64,000 nt of DNA from CAWJLE01 sp963843645. GTDB taxonomy: Bacteria; Chloroflexota; Anaerolineae; DAOTYC01. The stretch is taken from positions 62,001-126,000 of the forward strand of contig CAWJLE010000005.1 of NCBI GenBank assembly GCA_963843645.1. Direction: 5' to 3'. The notes under the pieces are model-generated. The model saw only the letters and a program-made list of their open reading frames with translations, searched no databases and was not told where the DNA came from. Positions 27,788-37,175 of this stretch are shown here, one piece after another. Every line of letters starts with the position of its first letter. Position 1 is the first letter of the stretch. The position numbers and the translations under genes are program-made.

Positions 27788-29511
27788 ACCTGCTGGCGTG
27801 GCGTTATTATACGCAATTCTACAGGGGCTTCCAGCGCTGGCTGATCCTCAGCGTGGCGATTGCGGTGGTGCAGTCGGCCGTCTATCTGCCGATTGCACTC
27901 CTCGTTCGCACTGTGTTCGATCGCGTCGTGCCCAAACACGAGTTCGGCCTGTTACTTGACATCGGCCTTGCGATCCTGGCGCTCTATCTGATTGATGCCG
28001 GCCTGACCCTCTACACGCGCTATCTGGGGCTGAAGATCACCAAGCAGGCGATTCAGCGGTTCCGCAATGAGCTCCTGGAGCGCCTGTACACATATTCGCG
28101 CTCGTTCTACACTGAGGCAGACCGCAGCCAGCTGCACGCCAGTGTGGTGCAGGATACCGAACGTTTGGACGTGATGACGAACGCGCTGGTGGTGCAGTTC
28201 CTGCCGGCATTCATCACCAGCCTGGCGTTGAGTGCAGTCCTGCTGTTCCTGAACTGGGTCCTGTTCCTGGCACTCGTGTGCGCGGTGCCGGTGCTGTATG
28301 CGCTGAATATCTGGCTGAGTCGGTTGGTGCGGGAACGAACGCGGCTGTTCCAGCGCTCGTTCGAGACGTTCAGCAAAGGCGTTCTGTTCGTGCTGCAGAT
28401 GATGGACCTGACCACGATCCAGTCCGCTGAGGCGTTCGAACTGGAGCGGCAGCGACGGCATCTGGAGGACCTTCGGCGCAGCAGCACCGATATGGCGTGG
28501 CTTCAAACCGCTTACAGCCTGATGCAGAACGCCGTGGTCACGGTGTCCGGCGTAATCGTCCTGGTCGTGGGGGGCTACGCGGTATCCACGGGCGGAATGA
28601 CACTCGGCGACCTGCTCTCGTTTTACGTAGTGGTCGGGCTGCTCAAAGGCAGCTTCGGTACGATCGCGACTACCGTTCCCCAGATCGTGGCCGGCAACGA
28701 ATCGTTGGTGACTCTGTACAATCTGACCCGCATCCAGGAAACACAGCCGTATTCGGGAACGCGGCAGATCGAATTTGGAGGGAACCTCAGATTGGCGGGA
28801 GTCGGCTTCCAGTACGATGATCGACCGGTCATTCGAGACGTCGAGCTCAGCATCTCGCCGGGGAGCACTGTCGCGGTGATTGGCGCCAATGGCGTCGGGA
28901 AGAGCACGCTGGTGAGCCTCGTCCTCGGCTTCTATCGGCCCCAGCACGGCCGGCTCTACGCCGACGGCGTGCCCTACGACGAACTGGACCTGGTGAGCCT
29001 GCGGCGCCAGATCGGTGTGGTGATGCAGGACCCGATCATCTTCCCGGGCACGCTGGCGGAAAACATTGCTTACGGCTGCGCGGAGTGCAGCGCGGAACAG
29101 ATGCACTCCGCGGCGGAGGCGGCCGTGGCGACCGAATTCATCGAGCACCTGCCGCACGGATACGATACCCTGGTTGGTGAGCATGGCGTTCTGCTTTCAG
29201 GCGGTCAGCGACAGCGTGTGGCCATTGCTCGCGCCTTGCTTCGCTCGCCGTCGCTGCTGATTCTCGACGAACCCACGAATCATCTGGACGTAGACAACGT
29301 CCGCCGGCTCATCGCGAGCTTGAAGGCCCTGAGCGCAGTGAAGACGATCCTGATCATCAGCCATCACCCGGATGTCGTCCGGGCGAGCGACTTCGTATAT
29401 CTCCTGAAAGATGGGCGTGTCGTGTCGGATCGGACGTCGCCGCCCACACGGGTTGCCGATCACGACGGCCCGCAGGAGAGGCTCGTCGAGGCGGAGAGGG
29501 TAGTTCCATGA
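27784..29511 (+). CDS. ABC transporter, fused membrane and ATPase domains
   Basis: 575 residues: a six-helix transmembrane domain (about residues 15-300) and one NBD with Walker A GANGVGKST near residue 370, signature LLSGGQRQRVAIARAL, and Walker B LLILDEPTNHLD. This is an exporter half-transporter of the MsbA/peptide-exporter type; there is no N-terminal C39 peptidase domain. The start is a TTG that overlaps the stop of the second GT2 (TTGA). It is the natural candidate for exporting whatever the operon makes, as padeD-like exporters do in lasso clusters (inference). Confidence 0.9.
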   Translation: MNLLAWRYYTQFYRGFQRWLILSVAIAVVQSAVYLPIALLVRTVFDRVVPKHEFGLLLDIGLAILALYLIDAGLTLYTRYLGLKITKQAIQRFRNELLERLYTYSRSFYTEADRSQLHASVVQDTERLDVMTNALVVQFLPAFITSLALSAVLLFLNWVLFLALVCAVPVLYALNIWLSRLVRERTRLFQRSFETFSKGVLFVLQMMDLTTIQSAEAFELERQRRHLEDLRRSSTDMAWLQTAYSLMQNAVVTVSGVIVLVVGGYAVSTGGMTLGDLLSFYVVVGLLKGSFGTIATTVPQIVAGNESLVTLYNLTRIQETQPYSGTRQIEFGGNLRLAGVGFQYDDRPVIRDVELSISPGSTVAVIGANGVGKSTLVSLVLGFYRPQHGRLYADGVPYDELDLVSLRRQIGVVMQDPIIFPGTLAENIAYGCAECSAEQMHSAAEAAVATEFIEHLPHGYDTLVGEHGVLLSGGQRQRVAIARALLRSPSLLILDEPTNHLDVDNVRRLIASLKALSAVKTILIISHHPDVVRASDFVYLLKDGRVVSDRTSPPTRVADHDGPQERLVEAERVVP

Positions 29512-30695
29512 AGAATTCCACGAAGTACCAGGGGGGCTGTTGGCCGACCCCACAACAGGAGCAGTTGCTGCAAGCCGCGCTCTCTCAGGGGCCGCGAGGA
29601 TTGGGCGCCTGGCAGGAATGGAAGTCGCAGGTCGAAATGGACGACGTCGACTATGGTTCCCAACGGCTGTTTCCGCTATTGTACCAGAACCTGGTCCGGC
29701 AAGACGTCCACGACCCGATGATGGAGAGGCTGAAGAGCGTTTACCGCAAGACGTGGTTCGAGAATCAGGTCCTCTACCACCGCATGGGCGCCGTGCTGCA
29801 GAGCTTCCATCAGTTGGGAATCGAAACCGTCATCCTGAAAGGGGCGGCGCTGGCGCCTTTGTACTATAAGGATCGCGGCCTTCGGCCGATGTTGGACTTC
29901 GATATTCTCGTTCACCCGAAAGACGTGCCGCATGCGATCGAACTGCTCGGCAGGCTGGGCTGGCACAACAGCAAGCTGGATCGTGCGCCGCTGGACCTCG
30001 TCATCAGATTCGGCCATGCGCTTGAGTTCTTCGATCGGAACAAGCAGCAGCTCGACCTGCACTGGCACGTCCTCCGTGAAGCCTGCTGGCCGGGCGCCGA
30101 CGATGCATTCTGGGCGGCATCGGAGCCCATGGATCTGGACGGCGTGCCGACCCGGCGGCTAAGCCCCACCGACGAGTTGCTCCACACGGCAGTGCACGGC
30201 GTGTCCTGGAACGTCGTGCCGCCGTTCCGCTGGGTGGCGGACGCCGTGATGATCCTGAACTCATCGGCCGCGGAGATCGACTGGAACCGGCTCGTCACTC
30301 AGGCCGAAGGACGCCGACTCACCCTCCCCCTGCGGGCCGCGCTCTCGTACCTGAGCAGAAGCCAGGACGCACCCATTCCGCCCGCGGTTCTCGCCGAATT
30401 GAACCGTTACAGCCCCGGGCGCCTGGAGCGGATCGAATACCGCGTTCAGACCGGGCCCGACGTCGAAACCATTGGGTGGTTACCGCGGCTTCTGTTCTGG
30501 TACGTCCGCCTGGCGCGCGACGCCAGTTGGTGGCAGAAGATCGGCGGATTCCCTCTGTTCCTGCAATCGTTCCTGGAGCTGCCTCATCCATGGCAGCTGC
30601 CGCTGGGTCTGCTCAGGTCCGCGTCGGGGCCGGCGACGCGCATCGGGCGCGTTGTGTGGCTGAGCCTCGGCGAGCTCACCCATCATACACGCTGA
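29508..30695 (+). CDS. NTP_transf_5 nucleotidyltransferase family protein
   Basis: 395 residues. The nucleotidyltransferase core has VILKGAALAPLYYKD near residue 107 and LRPMLDFDILVHP near 128, where the D-x-D pair would bind metal. Family PF14907 is poorly characterised but recurs in lasso-peptide clusters beside kinase genes (family knowledge). It closes the six-gene operon, overlapping the ABC gene by four bases. A paralogue lies at 45206. The substrate is unknown; nucleotidylation of a peptide or sugar are both possible. Confidence 0.82.
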   Translation: MKNSTKYQGGCWPTPQQEQLLQAALSQGPRGLGAWQEWKSQVEMDDVDYGSQRLFPLLYQNLVRQDVHDPMMERLKSVYRKTWFENQVLYHRMGAVLQSFHQLGIETVILKGAALAPLYYKDRGLRPMLDFDILVHPKDVPHAIELLGRLGWHNSKLDRAPLDLVIRFGHALEFFDRNKQQLDLHWHVLREACWPGADDAFWAASEPMDLDGVPTRRLSPTDELLHTAVHGVSWNVVPPFRWVADAVMILNSSAAEIDWNRLVTQAEGRRLTLPLRAALSYLSRSQDAPIPPAVLAELNRYSPGRLERIEYRVQTGPDVETIGWLPRLLFWYVRLARDASWWQKIGGFPLFLQSFLELPHPWQLPLGLLRSASGPATRIGRVVWLSLGELTHHTR

Positions 30696-31304
30696 TTTCG
30701 CGCATCTTCCAAGATTGACCGGCCACAGCTCGTTCCCCTGGCAAGTCCGTCGTACGGGGTGAACCGGCGTCTCGCCTCGGTGCGCTGGTGTCGCCTGATC
30801 GTGCGAAGTGCAGCCAGCACGTCTCTCCGAACACACCAGAAGAGCAGCTCATTTTGCACTAGTAGTGATTGGGTGTAGAATAGGCGCCTAGCCGACAGAG
30901 AACTCGATCTATCAGTTCCACTTGAAAAACACCTTCAGCTGTCTATACGCACTCGGTTTGGGTGCTGCTGCCTTTGTGACGTAGCCATCCTGGGCTACAC
31001 GGTCGCGTTGTCCAAAGAAGACGGCGCAGTGCCGGGTCTCGCGTACGTGCATCGAATGTTTGACACGAAAGCGGACTTTAGGTCGCCACTTCGCCCCAAC
31101 CATCAGTCCCGCCGTCCCTCGTGTCGAACTCAGTTCTACTTGCCTCAATACCATATCTCTGATCAAGCGATGTTTGCCTTAGAAACGCCGCGATACGAAC
31201 GCGGGACGGGCTCGCCAGGATTGGTTCGGCGTTGCCCTCCTGCTGTTCTTGCAGTTGGTCAGTCAACAGTCAGCCACCAACACAGGCAAAGGAGAGGCAA
31301 CTGG
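30696..31304. other. Intergenic region before the alcohol dehydrogenase
   Basis: About 610 bases without a supported gene. Open frames here have poor codon bias. AAAGGAG sits at 31288-31294 before the next start. No clear terminator or promoter pair was found. Confidence 0.4.
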
Positions 31305-32468
31305 ATGAACACTTCGATGATCTTGGGTTTTCAGATGCGAAGCCGGTTGGTCATGGGATGTGGGTCAGCGGCGCAGACGGGCGAGCAGCTCGGCTTGCTT
31401 GGCAGCCGCAAAGCCTTGATCATCACCGACAAGGGCATCGTCCACTCCGGCATCCTGGCCCAGGTGATCCCAAGCCTGGAGCGCGCGGGTGTCGAATACG
31501 TGGTCTTCGACGACGTCGTCGCCAATCCCCGCATTGAGACCGTCGACGCGGCAATTGCTGCTTACCGCGCCAACCAATGCGACGGCTTTCTGGCCATCGG
31601 CGGCGGCAGTCCCATGGATACGGCAAAGACGGCCGGCGTGCTTGCCACCAATCCCGGCGGCGTGCTCGACTACGAAGGGCCGAACCTGGTGAAGAACCCC
31701 ATGCCGCCGGTGGTGGCCATTCCGACCACCTACGGCACCGGCGCCGAGGTCAGCCCGGGGGCTATCATCACGAACGCCCAAAAGAAGTACAAGATGGGCA
31801 TCGGCGACGATCCGAACATGAGTCCAGCGGTCGCCATCCTCGACCCCACGCTGTTACTGAATCTCCCCCAACGTATCGCGGCCTCCACGGGCATGGATGC
31901 ATTGACGCACGCCATAGAATCCTACACCGCGAAAATGGCCGAACCCTTCTCCGACGCCTTCAACATTCACGCGATTAAGCTAATCGCCGAGAATCTCCCA
32001 GCTGCTGCGGCAACCACCTGGGACATCGACGCCACCGCGAATATGCTCTACGCCAGCACCATGACGGGCTTGGCCTTCAGCAACGCCGGCCTGGGGTTCG
32101 TTCACTCGATGACCCACGCTCTGGGCGGCATGTTCGATATGCCCCACGGCGTTGCCAACGCGTTGATGCTGCCGTACGTGATGGAGTACAACCTGTTGGC
32201 CTGCCCGCGCAAGTTTGTCGACATCGCTCGCGCCATGGGCGAAAACGTCGATGGCCTGTCGCTGCTGGACGCCGGAGCTGCGGCGATCGTCGCCGTGCGC
32301 AAGCTATCACAGCGGCTGCGCCTGCCCCAGCGACTGGGCGAGGTCGGCGTCGATCCCAAGGCTATCGACGCGATGGCTGAGTGGGCTTTCAAGGACGGTA
32401 ACACAGACTGCAATCCACGACCCGGTACCAAAGAGGACTTCGTCGTGTTGTTCAACAGCGCGATGTGA
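31305..32468 (+). CDS. Iron-containing alcohol dehydrogenase
   Basis: 387 residues, Fe-ADH family (PF00465). NAD-binding GGGSPMDTAKTAGV, then PTTYGTGAEVSPGAII, the metal-site segment MDALTHAIESY and the His-rich GFVHSMTHALGG with MPHGVANALMLP are all visible. These enzymes reduce or oxidise short alcohols, diols or related substrates in the cytosol. The start at 31305 has AAGGAG eight bases upstream, although the frame stays open further 5'. It precedes an oligopeptide-type importer by 40 bases and is probably co-transcribed, suggesting that it acts on the imported compound (inference). Confidence 0.93.
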   Translation: MNTSMILGFQMRSRLVMGCGSAAQTGEQLGLLGSRKALIITDKGIVHSGILAQVIPSLERAGVEYVVFDDVVANPRIETVDAAIAAYRANQCDGFLAIGGGSPMDTAKTAGVLATNPGGVLDYEGPNLVKNPMPPVVAIPTTYGTGAEVSPGAIITNAQKKYKMGIGDDPNMSPAVAILDPTLLLNLPQRIAASTGMDALTHAIESYTAKMAEPFSDAFNIHAIKLIAENLPAAAATTWDIDATANMLYASTMTGLAFSNAGLGFVHSMTHALGGMFDMPHGVANALMLPYVMEYNLLACPRKFVDIARAMGENVDGLSLLDAGAAAIVAVRKLSQRLRLPQRLGEVGVDPKAIDAMAEWAFKDGNTDCNPRPGTKEDFVVLFNSAM

Positions 32469-32508
32469 GTATCGATCAGGCAGCTCTACTCTTGAAAGGA
32501 GGAGATCG

Positions 32509-34128
32509 GTGTCCACACAGGATGATGTCAAGAAAATGTGGAATGGTCGGATCAGCCGCCGTCGGTTCCTGGGAGGTGCCGCTGCAGCGGTAGCGAGTGG
32601 CGTATTGCTTGGCTCCCGTTCGGCCTTGGCCGGCAGCGCGGGGCTGCCTTTCGTCAGGCCGGACCGCCTGCCGGAAGACCGGCCGGCGCCGCAGGGCACG
32701 CTGACGTGGCTGTCAGCCGAAGCTTTCGCCGGCAGCTGGGACCCAACCCAGCACATGATCCTGGCCAACTTCCACGCTGAATGGAACGCTTTTGACCGCC
32801 TGTTTCAAGTCGATCCGAACACCGGTGACATGATCCCGATGCTTGGCCTGACCTACAAGGTGATTCCAGAGGGATTGGAGTTCACGTTGCGCAAGGACGT
32901 CAAGTTCCACAATGGGAAGCCGTTTACCGCCGAGGATGTGAAGTACACCTTCGAGCGATACACGGATCCCGCCAACGTGACGAGCGGCTATTTCCCCGGC
33001 CAGGTCAAGGGCAAAGTGATCGACGATTACACCGTCCAGATCTTGACCGACACACCGTTGCCGGTTCTCAACCTCCAGGCGTTGGTCCACGTCCATTCCC
33101 ACTTCGATAGCCCCGATCAACTGAAGCTGGGGCACAACGGCACCGGCCCGTTCAAGTTCGTGAAGTACGAAGGTGAGACGATCACGTACGATGCGAACAT
33201 GGACTACTGGATGGGCCCACCGAGAATCAAGGAAGTTCACTGGACCTACGTCGGCGATCCGAGCACCCGCCTGGCCGCGCTGCAGAAGGGCGAGGCTGAT
33301 GTGATCGACCGTGTACCCGGCGACCACGTAGACACGATCAAGAATTCGCCGGACCTTCAGCTCATTGCTTCCAAGAGCTCTGAGTACACTTACCTGAACT
33401 TCAAGATTCCGCGCAATGAATTCACCGGCAATGAGCTGGTGCGGCAGGCTTTCTCGCACTGCATCGATCGCAAGGGCATCGCCGAGGGTATCATGAGCGG
33501 CTACGCCACCGTGCCTGAGAGCGTGCTCCCCTACGGTATCTGGCCGTTTGGAACTCCGGTGGAGGACGCCAAGTTCTACCCGTACGATCTGGAAATGGCC
33601 AAGCAGAAGCTCGAGCAAGCCGGATTCCCAGGCGGCGAGGGCCTACCGGAATTCCAGGTCATCGGCGTGGTGGGCTTCTACGCCAACATGAAGGAGTACA
33701 TGGAGTACATCTCGGCGGAGTGCAAGAAGGTCGGCATCAACATCCAGCTGGAGATCAAAGAGACCGCGGCCTGGCAGGACTCGTACTTCGGAGGCAAGCT
33801 CGACTGCGACGCAATCTTCATCGGTTGGGCCAATATGTCGCCCGAGCCGGATGAGCTTCTGCTGCCCTTCTTCCGCTCCGGAAACACAGTGACGATGTTG
33901 AACGACCCGGCGCTCGATAAGATTCTCAGCGACGACGCCACCATGACAGACCGTGACGCGCGGGCCCAAAACATGAAGGACGTTGTGATTCCGACGATCA
34001 CCGAAAAGGCGATCACTATTCCGATCGTCGGCACGATGAACATGCATGCGGCCAGCAATAAGGTCAAGGGCTATACGATGTTGCCCAATAGCTGCTTCGC
34101 TTTGTGGGACGTGTCTCTCGAGGCATAG
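32509..34128 (+). CDS. ABC transporter substrate-binding protein, SBP_bac_5 family, Tat signal
   Basis: About 539 residues. A twin-arginine signal ISRRRFLGGAAAAVASG lies near residues 15-32, so the protein is exported folded. The SBP_bac_5 domain follows, with TLRKDVKFHNGKPFTAEDVK and the typical C-terminal LWDVSLEA end. The family binds peptides, but also sugars, nickel and opines. The GTG start at 32509 follows AAAGGAGGAG; the frame is open upstream but lacks a site. First component of a five-gene importer that follows an alcohol dehydrogenase. Confidence 0.92.
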   Translation: MSTQDDVKKMWNGRISRRRFLGGAAAAVASGVLLGSRSALAGSAGLPFVRPDRLPEDRPAPQGTLTWLSAEAFAGSWDPTQHMILANFHAEWNAFDRLFQVDPNTGDMIPMLGLTYKVIPEGLEFTLRKDVKFHNGKPFTAEDVKYTFERYTDPANVTSGYFPGQVKGKVIDDYTVQILTDTPLPVLNLQALVHVHSHFDSPDQLKLGHNGTGPFKFVKYEGETITYDANMDYWMGPPRIKEVHWTYVGDPSTRLAALQKGEADVIDRVPGDHVDTIKNSPDLQLIASKSSEYTYLNFKIPRNEFTGNELVRQAFSHCIDRKGIAEGIMSGYATVPESVLPYGIWPFGTPVEDAKFYPYDLEMAKQKLEQAGFPGGEGLPEFQVIGVVGFYANMKEYMEYISAECKKVGINIQLEIKETAAWQDSYFGGKLDCDAIFIGWANMSPEPDELLLPFFRSGNTVTMLNDPALDKILSDDATMTDRDARAQNMKDVVIPTITEKAITIPIVGTMNMHAASNKVKGYTMLPNSCFALWDVSLEA

Positions 34129-34206
34129 CCGTCACAGAATTCCGACGCCGGAGGCGCCAGCCGTCACTCACGGCCGGCGTCTCCGGCCACGCAAGGAGTG
34201 TCGCCC

Positions 34207-35133
34207 ATGTACGTGGTCATACTTCGACGCCTGGGACAGGGGCTGATCGTGGCCCTCGCGGTCGTCGTGCTGGTCTTCGTGGTGTCGCGCGTGCTTCCTG
34301 GCGACCCGGCACGAATCATGAACCCTCACGCCAACGAGGAGCAACTCGCCACAATCCGCCAGGAGCTGGGCCTGGCAAAGCCGCTGCAGCTTCAATTCCT
34401 GGACTGGTCCTGGGCAGCACTTCACGGCGACTTCGGGACCTCGTTCTACCTGAAGCAGCCGGTTACGGCCGCGTTGGCATCGACCTTGCCTTACACCCTC
34501 GTTCTGGTCGTCCTGGCTGTGCTGCTGGCGATATTGATCTCGCTGCCGGTCGGCGTCCTGGCGGCGGTGCACCGTGACACCTGGTTCGATCGCGTGGCCC
34601 TGGGCTTCTCGGTTCTGGCCCAATCTTTGCCGAACTTCTGGGTGGCCCTGATGCTGTTGTTCGTGGTGGCGGTCAGGTGGGACCTGATCCCTGCGGTCGG
34701 CTACAAGGGACCGGCCTATCTCGTTCTGCCCGTGATCGCTTTGTCCTTCTCAATGTACGCCGTCTTCATCCGGAACGTGCGCAGCATTATGGTCGGTGCG
34801 CTGGAAAGCAATTATTTCATGGCTGCACAAGCCCGCGGCATCCCCTTTTGGACGGCGGTCATCAAACATGCCTTCAAGAACAGCTGGATTCCGCTGCTCA
34901 CTATCCTGGGCGTTCAAATCGGCTATCTCCTGGGTGGGGCGATCGTCGTCGAATACATCTTCAATTACCCGGGGATGGGGCTGCTCCTGATCCGCTCGGT
35001 TTTGCGCCGTGACTACGCCGTGATCCAGGCCGTGTCGATCATCATGGCGATGGCGTTCGTCATCATCAATATGTTGGTGGATATCAGTTATGGCTACATC
35101 GATCCCCGAATTCGAAAACAGGCTCAGAGCTAA
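34207..35133 (+). CDS. Oligopeptide-type ABC permease, DppB/OppB family
   Basis: 308 residues, six helices, with VFVVSRVLPGDPARIM at the N-terminus and the EAA loop around AARGIPFWTAVIKHAFKNS (shortened here by natural variation). It pairs with the next gene to form the pore. The ATG at 34207 is preferred because AAGGAG lies nine bases before it; a GTG at 34198 would be too close. Confidence 0.93.
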   Translation: MYVVILRRLGQGLIVALAVVVLVFVVSRVLPGDPARIMNPHANEEQLATIRQELGLAKPLQLQFLDWSWAALHGDFGTSFYLKQPVTAALASTLPYTLVLVVLAVLLAILISLPVGVLAAVHRDTWFDRVALGFSVLAQSLPNFWVALMLLFVVAVRWDLIPAVGYKGPAYLVLPVIALSFSMYAVFIRNVRSIMVGALESNYFMAAQARGIPFWTAVIKHAFKNSWIPLLTILGVQIGYLLGGAIVVEYIFNYPGMGLLLIRSVLRRDYAVIQAVSIIMAMAFVIINMLVDISYGYIDPRIRKQAQS

Positions 35134-35166
35134 ATCAGCTTACAGATCACAGGAGACGGGAAACCG

Positions 35167-36078
35167 ATGGCAACTGACGCTGGTGCATTGAGGGCAAACT
35201 TGCAGCCAAGGCTGAGTACGCGCCTGACGAAACTGCTGTTGTTTCTGTGGGAAAACAAGACGCTGACCGTCGGGCTGATTATGCTCTTGGCCGTGTTGAT
35301 CTGCACCTTCTTTGCCCCCTATCTCTCACCCTACGGGCCGAACGATCAGAACGTGATGGCTCGTCTGAAGCCCGGGTTCTGGTCGGACAAGGGCTTGCCG
35401 GGGCATCCACTAGGCACGGACGGTGTTGGCCGTGACTTGTGGGCCAGAATTCTGTACTCGTTTCAGGTCTCTTTGCCCATTGGGGCTGCCGCGGTGGGCA
35501 TTACTGTCCTGATCGGCCTCTCGGTGGCGCTCGTCGCCGGGACCTTTGGCGGTTGGATCGACGCTCTGCTGATGCGCGTGGTTGAAGTGCAGATGGCTTT
35601 CCCGTTCATCGTGCTGGCATTGGCCATCCTTTCGATCAGCCGGCCGACACCGGAAAGCCTCATCGTGGTGCTCAGCCTATCGGCCTGGCCGTTCTATGCC
35701 CGCGTCGTGCGCTCGATCATCATCACTGAGATCCAATCCGACTACGTCAAGGCTGCCCGCGTCATGGGAGCCAGCACGTGGCGTATTCTCTTTAGATACG
35801 TGGCCCGCAATGTGGTCCCTCCAGTGTTCGTCGTCGCCATGATCGATATCGCGACGATGATCGTGCTCGAAGGCATCCTGAGTTTCCTGGGTATCGGGGT
35901 GCAACCACCGACGCCTTCCTTCGGCAACATTATCGCCGATGGCAAGGACTACTTGAACACCGGGTGGTGGGTAAGCACGTTCCCCGGTTTCGCGATCGTC
36001 TTCATCGTCTTCGCGGTCAACCTGGTAGGCGATACCCTGTACAAGTATATCGATCCGACGCTTCGCACGCGCTATTAG
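35167..36078 (+). CDS. Oligopeptide-type ABC permease, DppC/OppC family
   Basis: 303 residues. It has the OppC N-terminal cytoplasmic segment, a first helix, and the LGTDGVGRDLWARILY stretch typical of DppC. The EAA loop is visible at VKAARVMGASTWRILFRYV, and the C-terminus ends DPTLRTRY. GGAGACGGG lies before the ATG, and the gene follows DppB by 33 bases in the same operon. Confidence 0.94.
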   Translation: MATDAGALRANLQPRLSTRLTKLLLFLWENKTLTVGLIMLLAVLICTFFAPYLSPYGPNDQNVMARLKPGFWSDKGLPGHPLGTDGVGRDLWARILYSFQVSLPIGAAAVGITVLIGLSVALVAGTFGGWIDALLMRVVEVQMAFPFIVLALAILSISRPTPESLIVVLSLSAWPFYARVVRSIIITEIQSDYVKAARVMGASTWRILFRYVARNVVPPVFVVAMIDIATMIVLEGILSFLGIGVQPPTPSFGNIIADGKDYLNTGWWVSTFPGFAIVFIVFAVNLVGDTLYKYIDPTLRTRY

Positions 36079-36113
36079 GCCACCGAGAGCCACACAGAGC
36101 AGAGGATGGGACC

Positions 36114-37175
36114 ATGAATTCTTCTATGGATCGACTCGCGGACTCTGGCAAGGATGATGTGCTGCTCGAAGTTCGCGATCTGCGGACATATTACCGGCTC
36201 GATAAGGACCGGGTGATCAAAGCCGTCGAGGGACTGTCGCTCGTCCTTCGGCGGGGCGAGACGCTGGGCATTGTGGGTGAGAGCGGCTCCGGCAAGAGCA
36301 CCGTGTCGCGCTCTCTGATTCGTCTCGTCGACAAGCCGGGCTACATCGCTGGCGGTCAGATCGTGTGGAAGGGTCAGGATCTGATGACGCTGTCTCCCAG
36401 GCAAATGACCGAATTGCGCGGCAAGGAAATCGGCCTGATCTTTCAGGATCCGACCACGTCTCTGAATCCTCTCTTGACGGTCGGACATCAGTTGCTGGAA
36501 ACGCTGCGTCTCCACGTCCATCTGCCCGAGGCTGAAGCCCGGCGTCGGGTTCTCGACACGCTGGAGCTGGTGGGCATTCGAGAGGGCGACGGAGTGTTTC
36601 GCAAGTATCCTTGTGATTACAGCACAGGATTTCGGCAGCGCGTCATGATTGCGATGTCCATCGTTTGCCGGCCCGATCTTGTGATTGCCGACGAGCCCAC
36701 GACCATGCTGGGCGTGACCGTGCAAGCCCAGATTCTCGATGCCTTGCGGAAGCTGCAGCAGCAACTGGGCATGGCGATGATTCTGATCACCCACGATTTC
36801 GGCGTGGTCTCGGAAGTTTCCGACCGTATCATGGTCATGTATGCCGGTTACGTGATGGAGTACGCGCCGAAGCGCGCGTTTTTGCTGGAGCCCAAACACC
36901 CTTACGCCATCGGCTTGATCCGATCGGTGCCGATCGTTGAAGCCCGCAAGGAGCGCCGCCTCAAAGTGATCCCGGGCTTTCCACCAGATATGCTGCGATT
37001 GCCGCGCGGCTGCCCGTTCGCCCCACGATGTGACTTCGCACAGGAAGTCTGCGTCGAGAACCTGCCGCCGCTGCGAGAGCTGGCTCCGGATCATTGGTGC
37101 GCCTGTCATTTCCCGGCAGATATGGTGGATCTCGATCTGGCTGAGCCGCACACGCTGGAGGAGAACGCGCAATGA
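36114..37175 (+). CDS. Oligopeptide-type ABC ATPase, DppD/OppD family
   Basis: 353 residues: Walker A GESGSGKSTVS, Q-loop FQDPTTSLNP, Walker B LVIADEPTT, and the C-terminal oligo-HPY domain with four cysteines around GCPFAPRCDFAQEVC that usually bind an Fe-S cluster. Two motifs deviate: the signature reads YSTGFRQRV instead of the usual LSGGMRQRV, and the D-loop reads TTMLGVTVQ where the aspartate of ALDVTVQ is expected. The partner DppF is canonical, so ATP hydrolysis may be asymmetric between the two sites (inference). Stop overlaps the DppF start. Confidence 0.92.
   Translation: MNSSMDRLADSGKDDVLLEVRDLRTYYRLDKDRVIKAVEGLSLVLRRGETLGIVGESGSGKSTVSRSLIRLVDKPGYIAGGQIVWKGQDLMTLSPRQMTELRGKEIGLIFQDPTTSLNPLLTVGHQLLETLRLHVHLPEAEARRRVLDTLELVGIREGDGVFRKYPCDYSTGFRQRVMIAMSIVCRPDLVIADEPTTMLGVTVQAQILDALRKLQQQLGMAMILITHDFGVVSEVSDRIMVMYAGYVMEYAPKRAFLLEPKHPYAIGLIRSVPIVEARKERRLKVIPGFPPDMLRLPRGCPFAPRCDFAQEVCVENLPPLRELAPDHWCACHFPADMVDLDLAEPHTLEENAQ

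Noticed and set aside
30696..31304. Extended N-terminus of the alcohol dehydrogenase (frame open from 31008)
   Set aside because: The upstream codons match no family sequence, and AAGGAG marks the ATG at 31305, where the enzyme normally begins.
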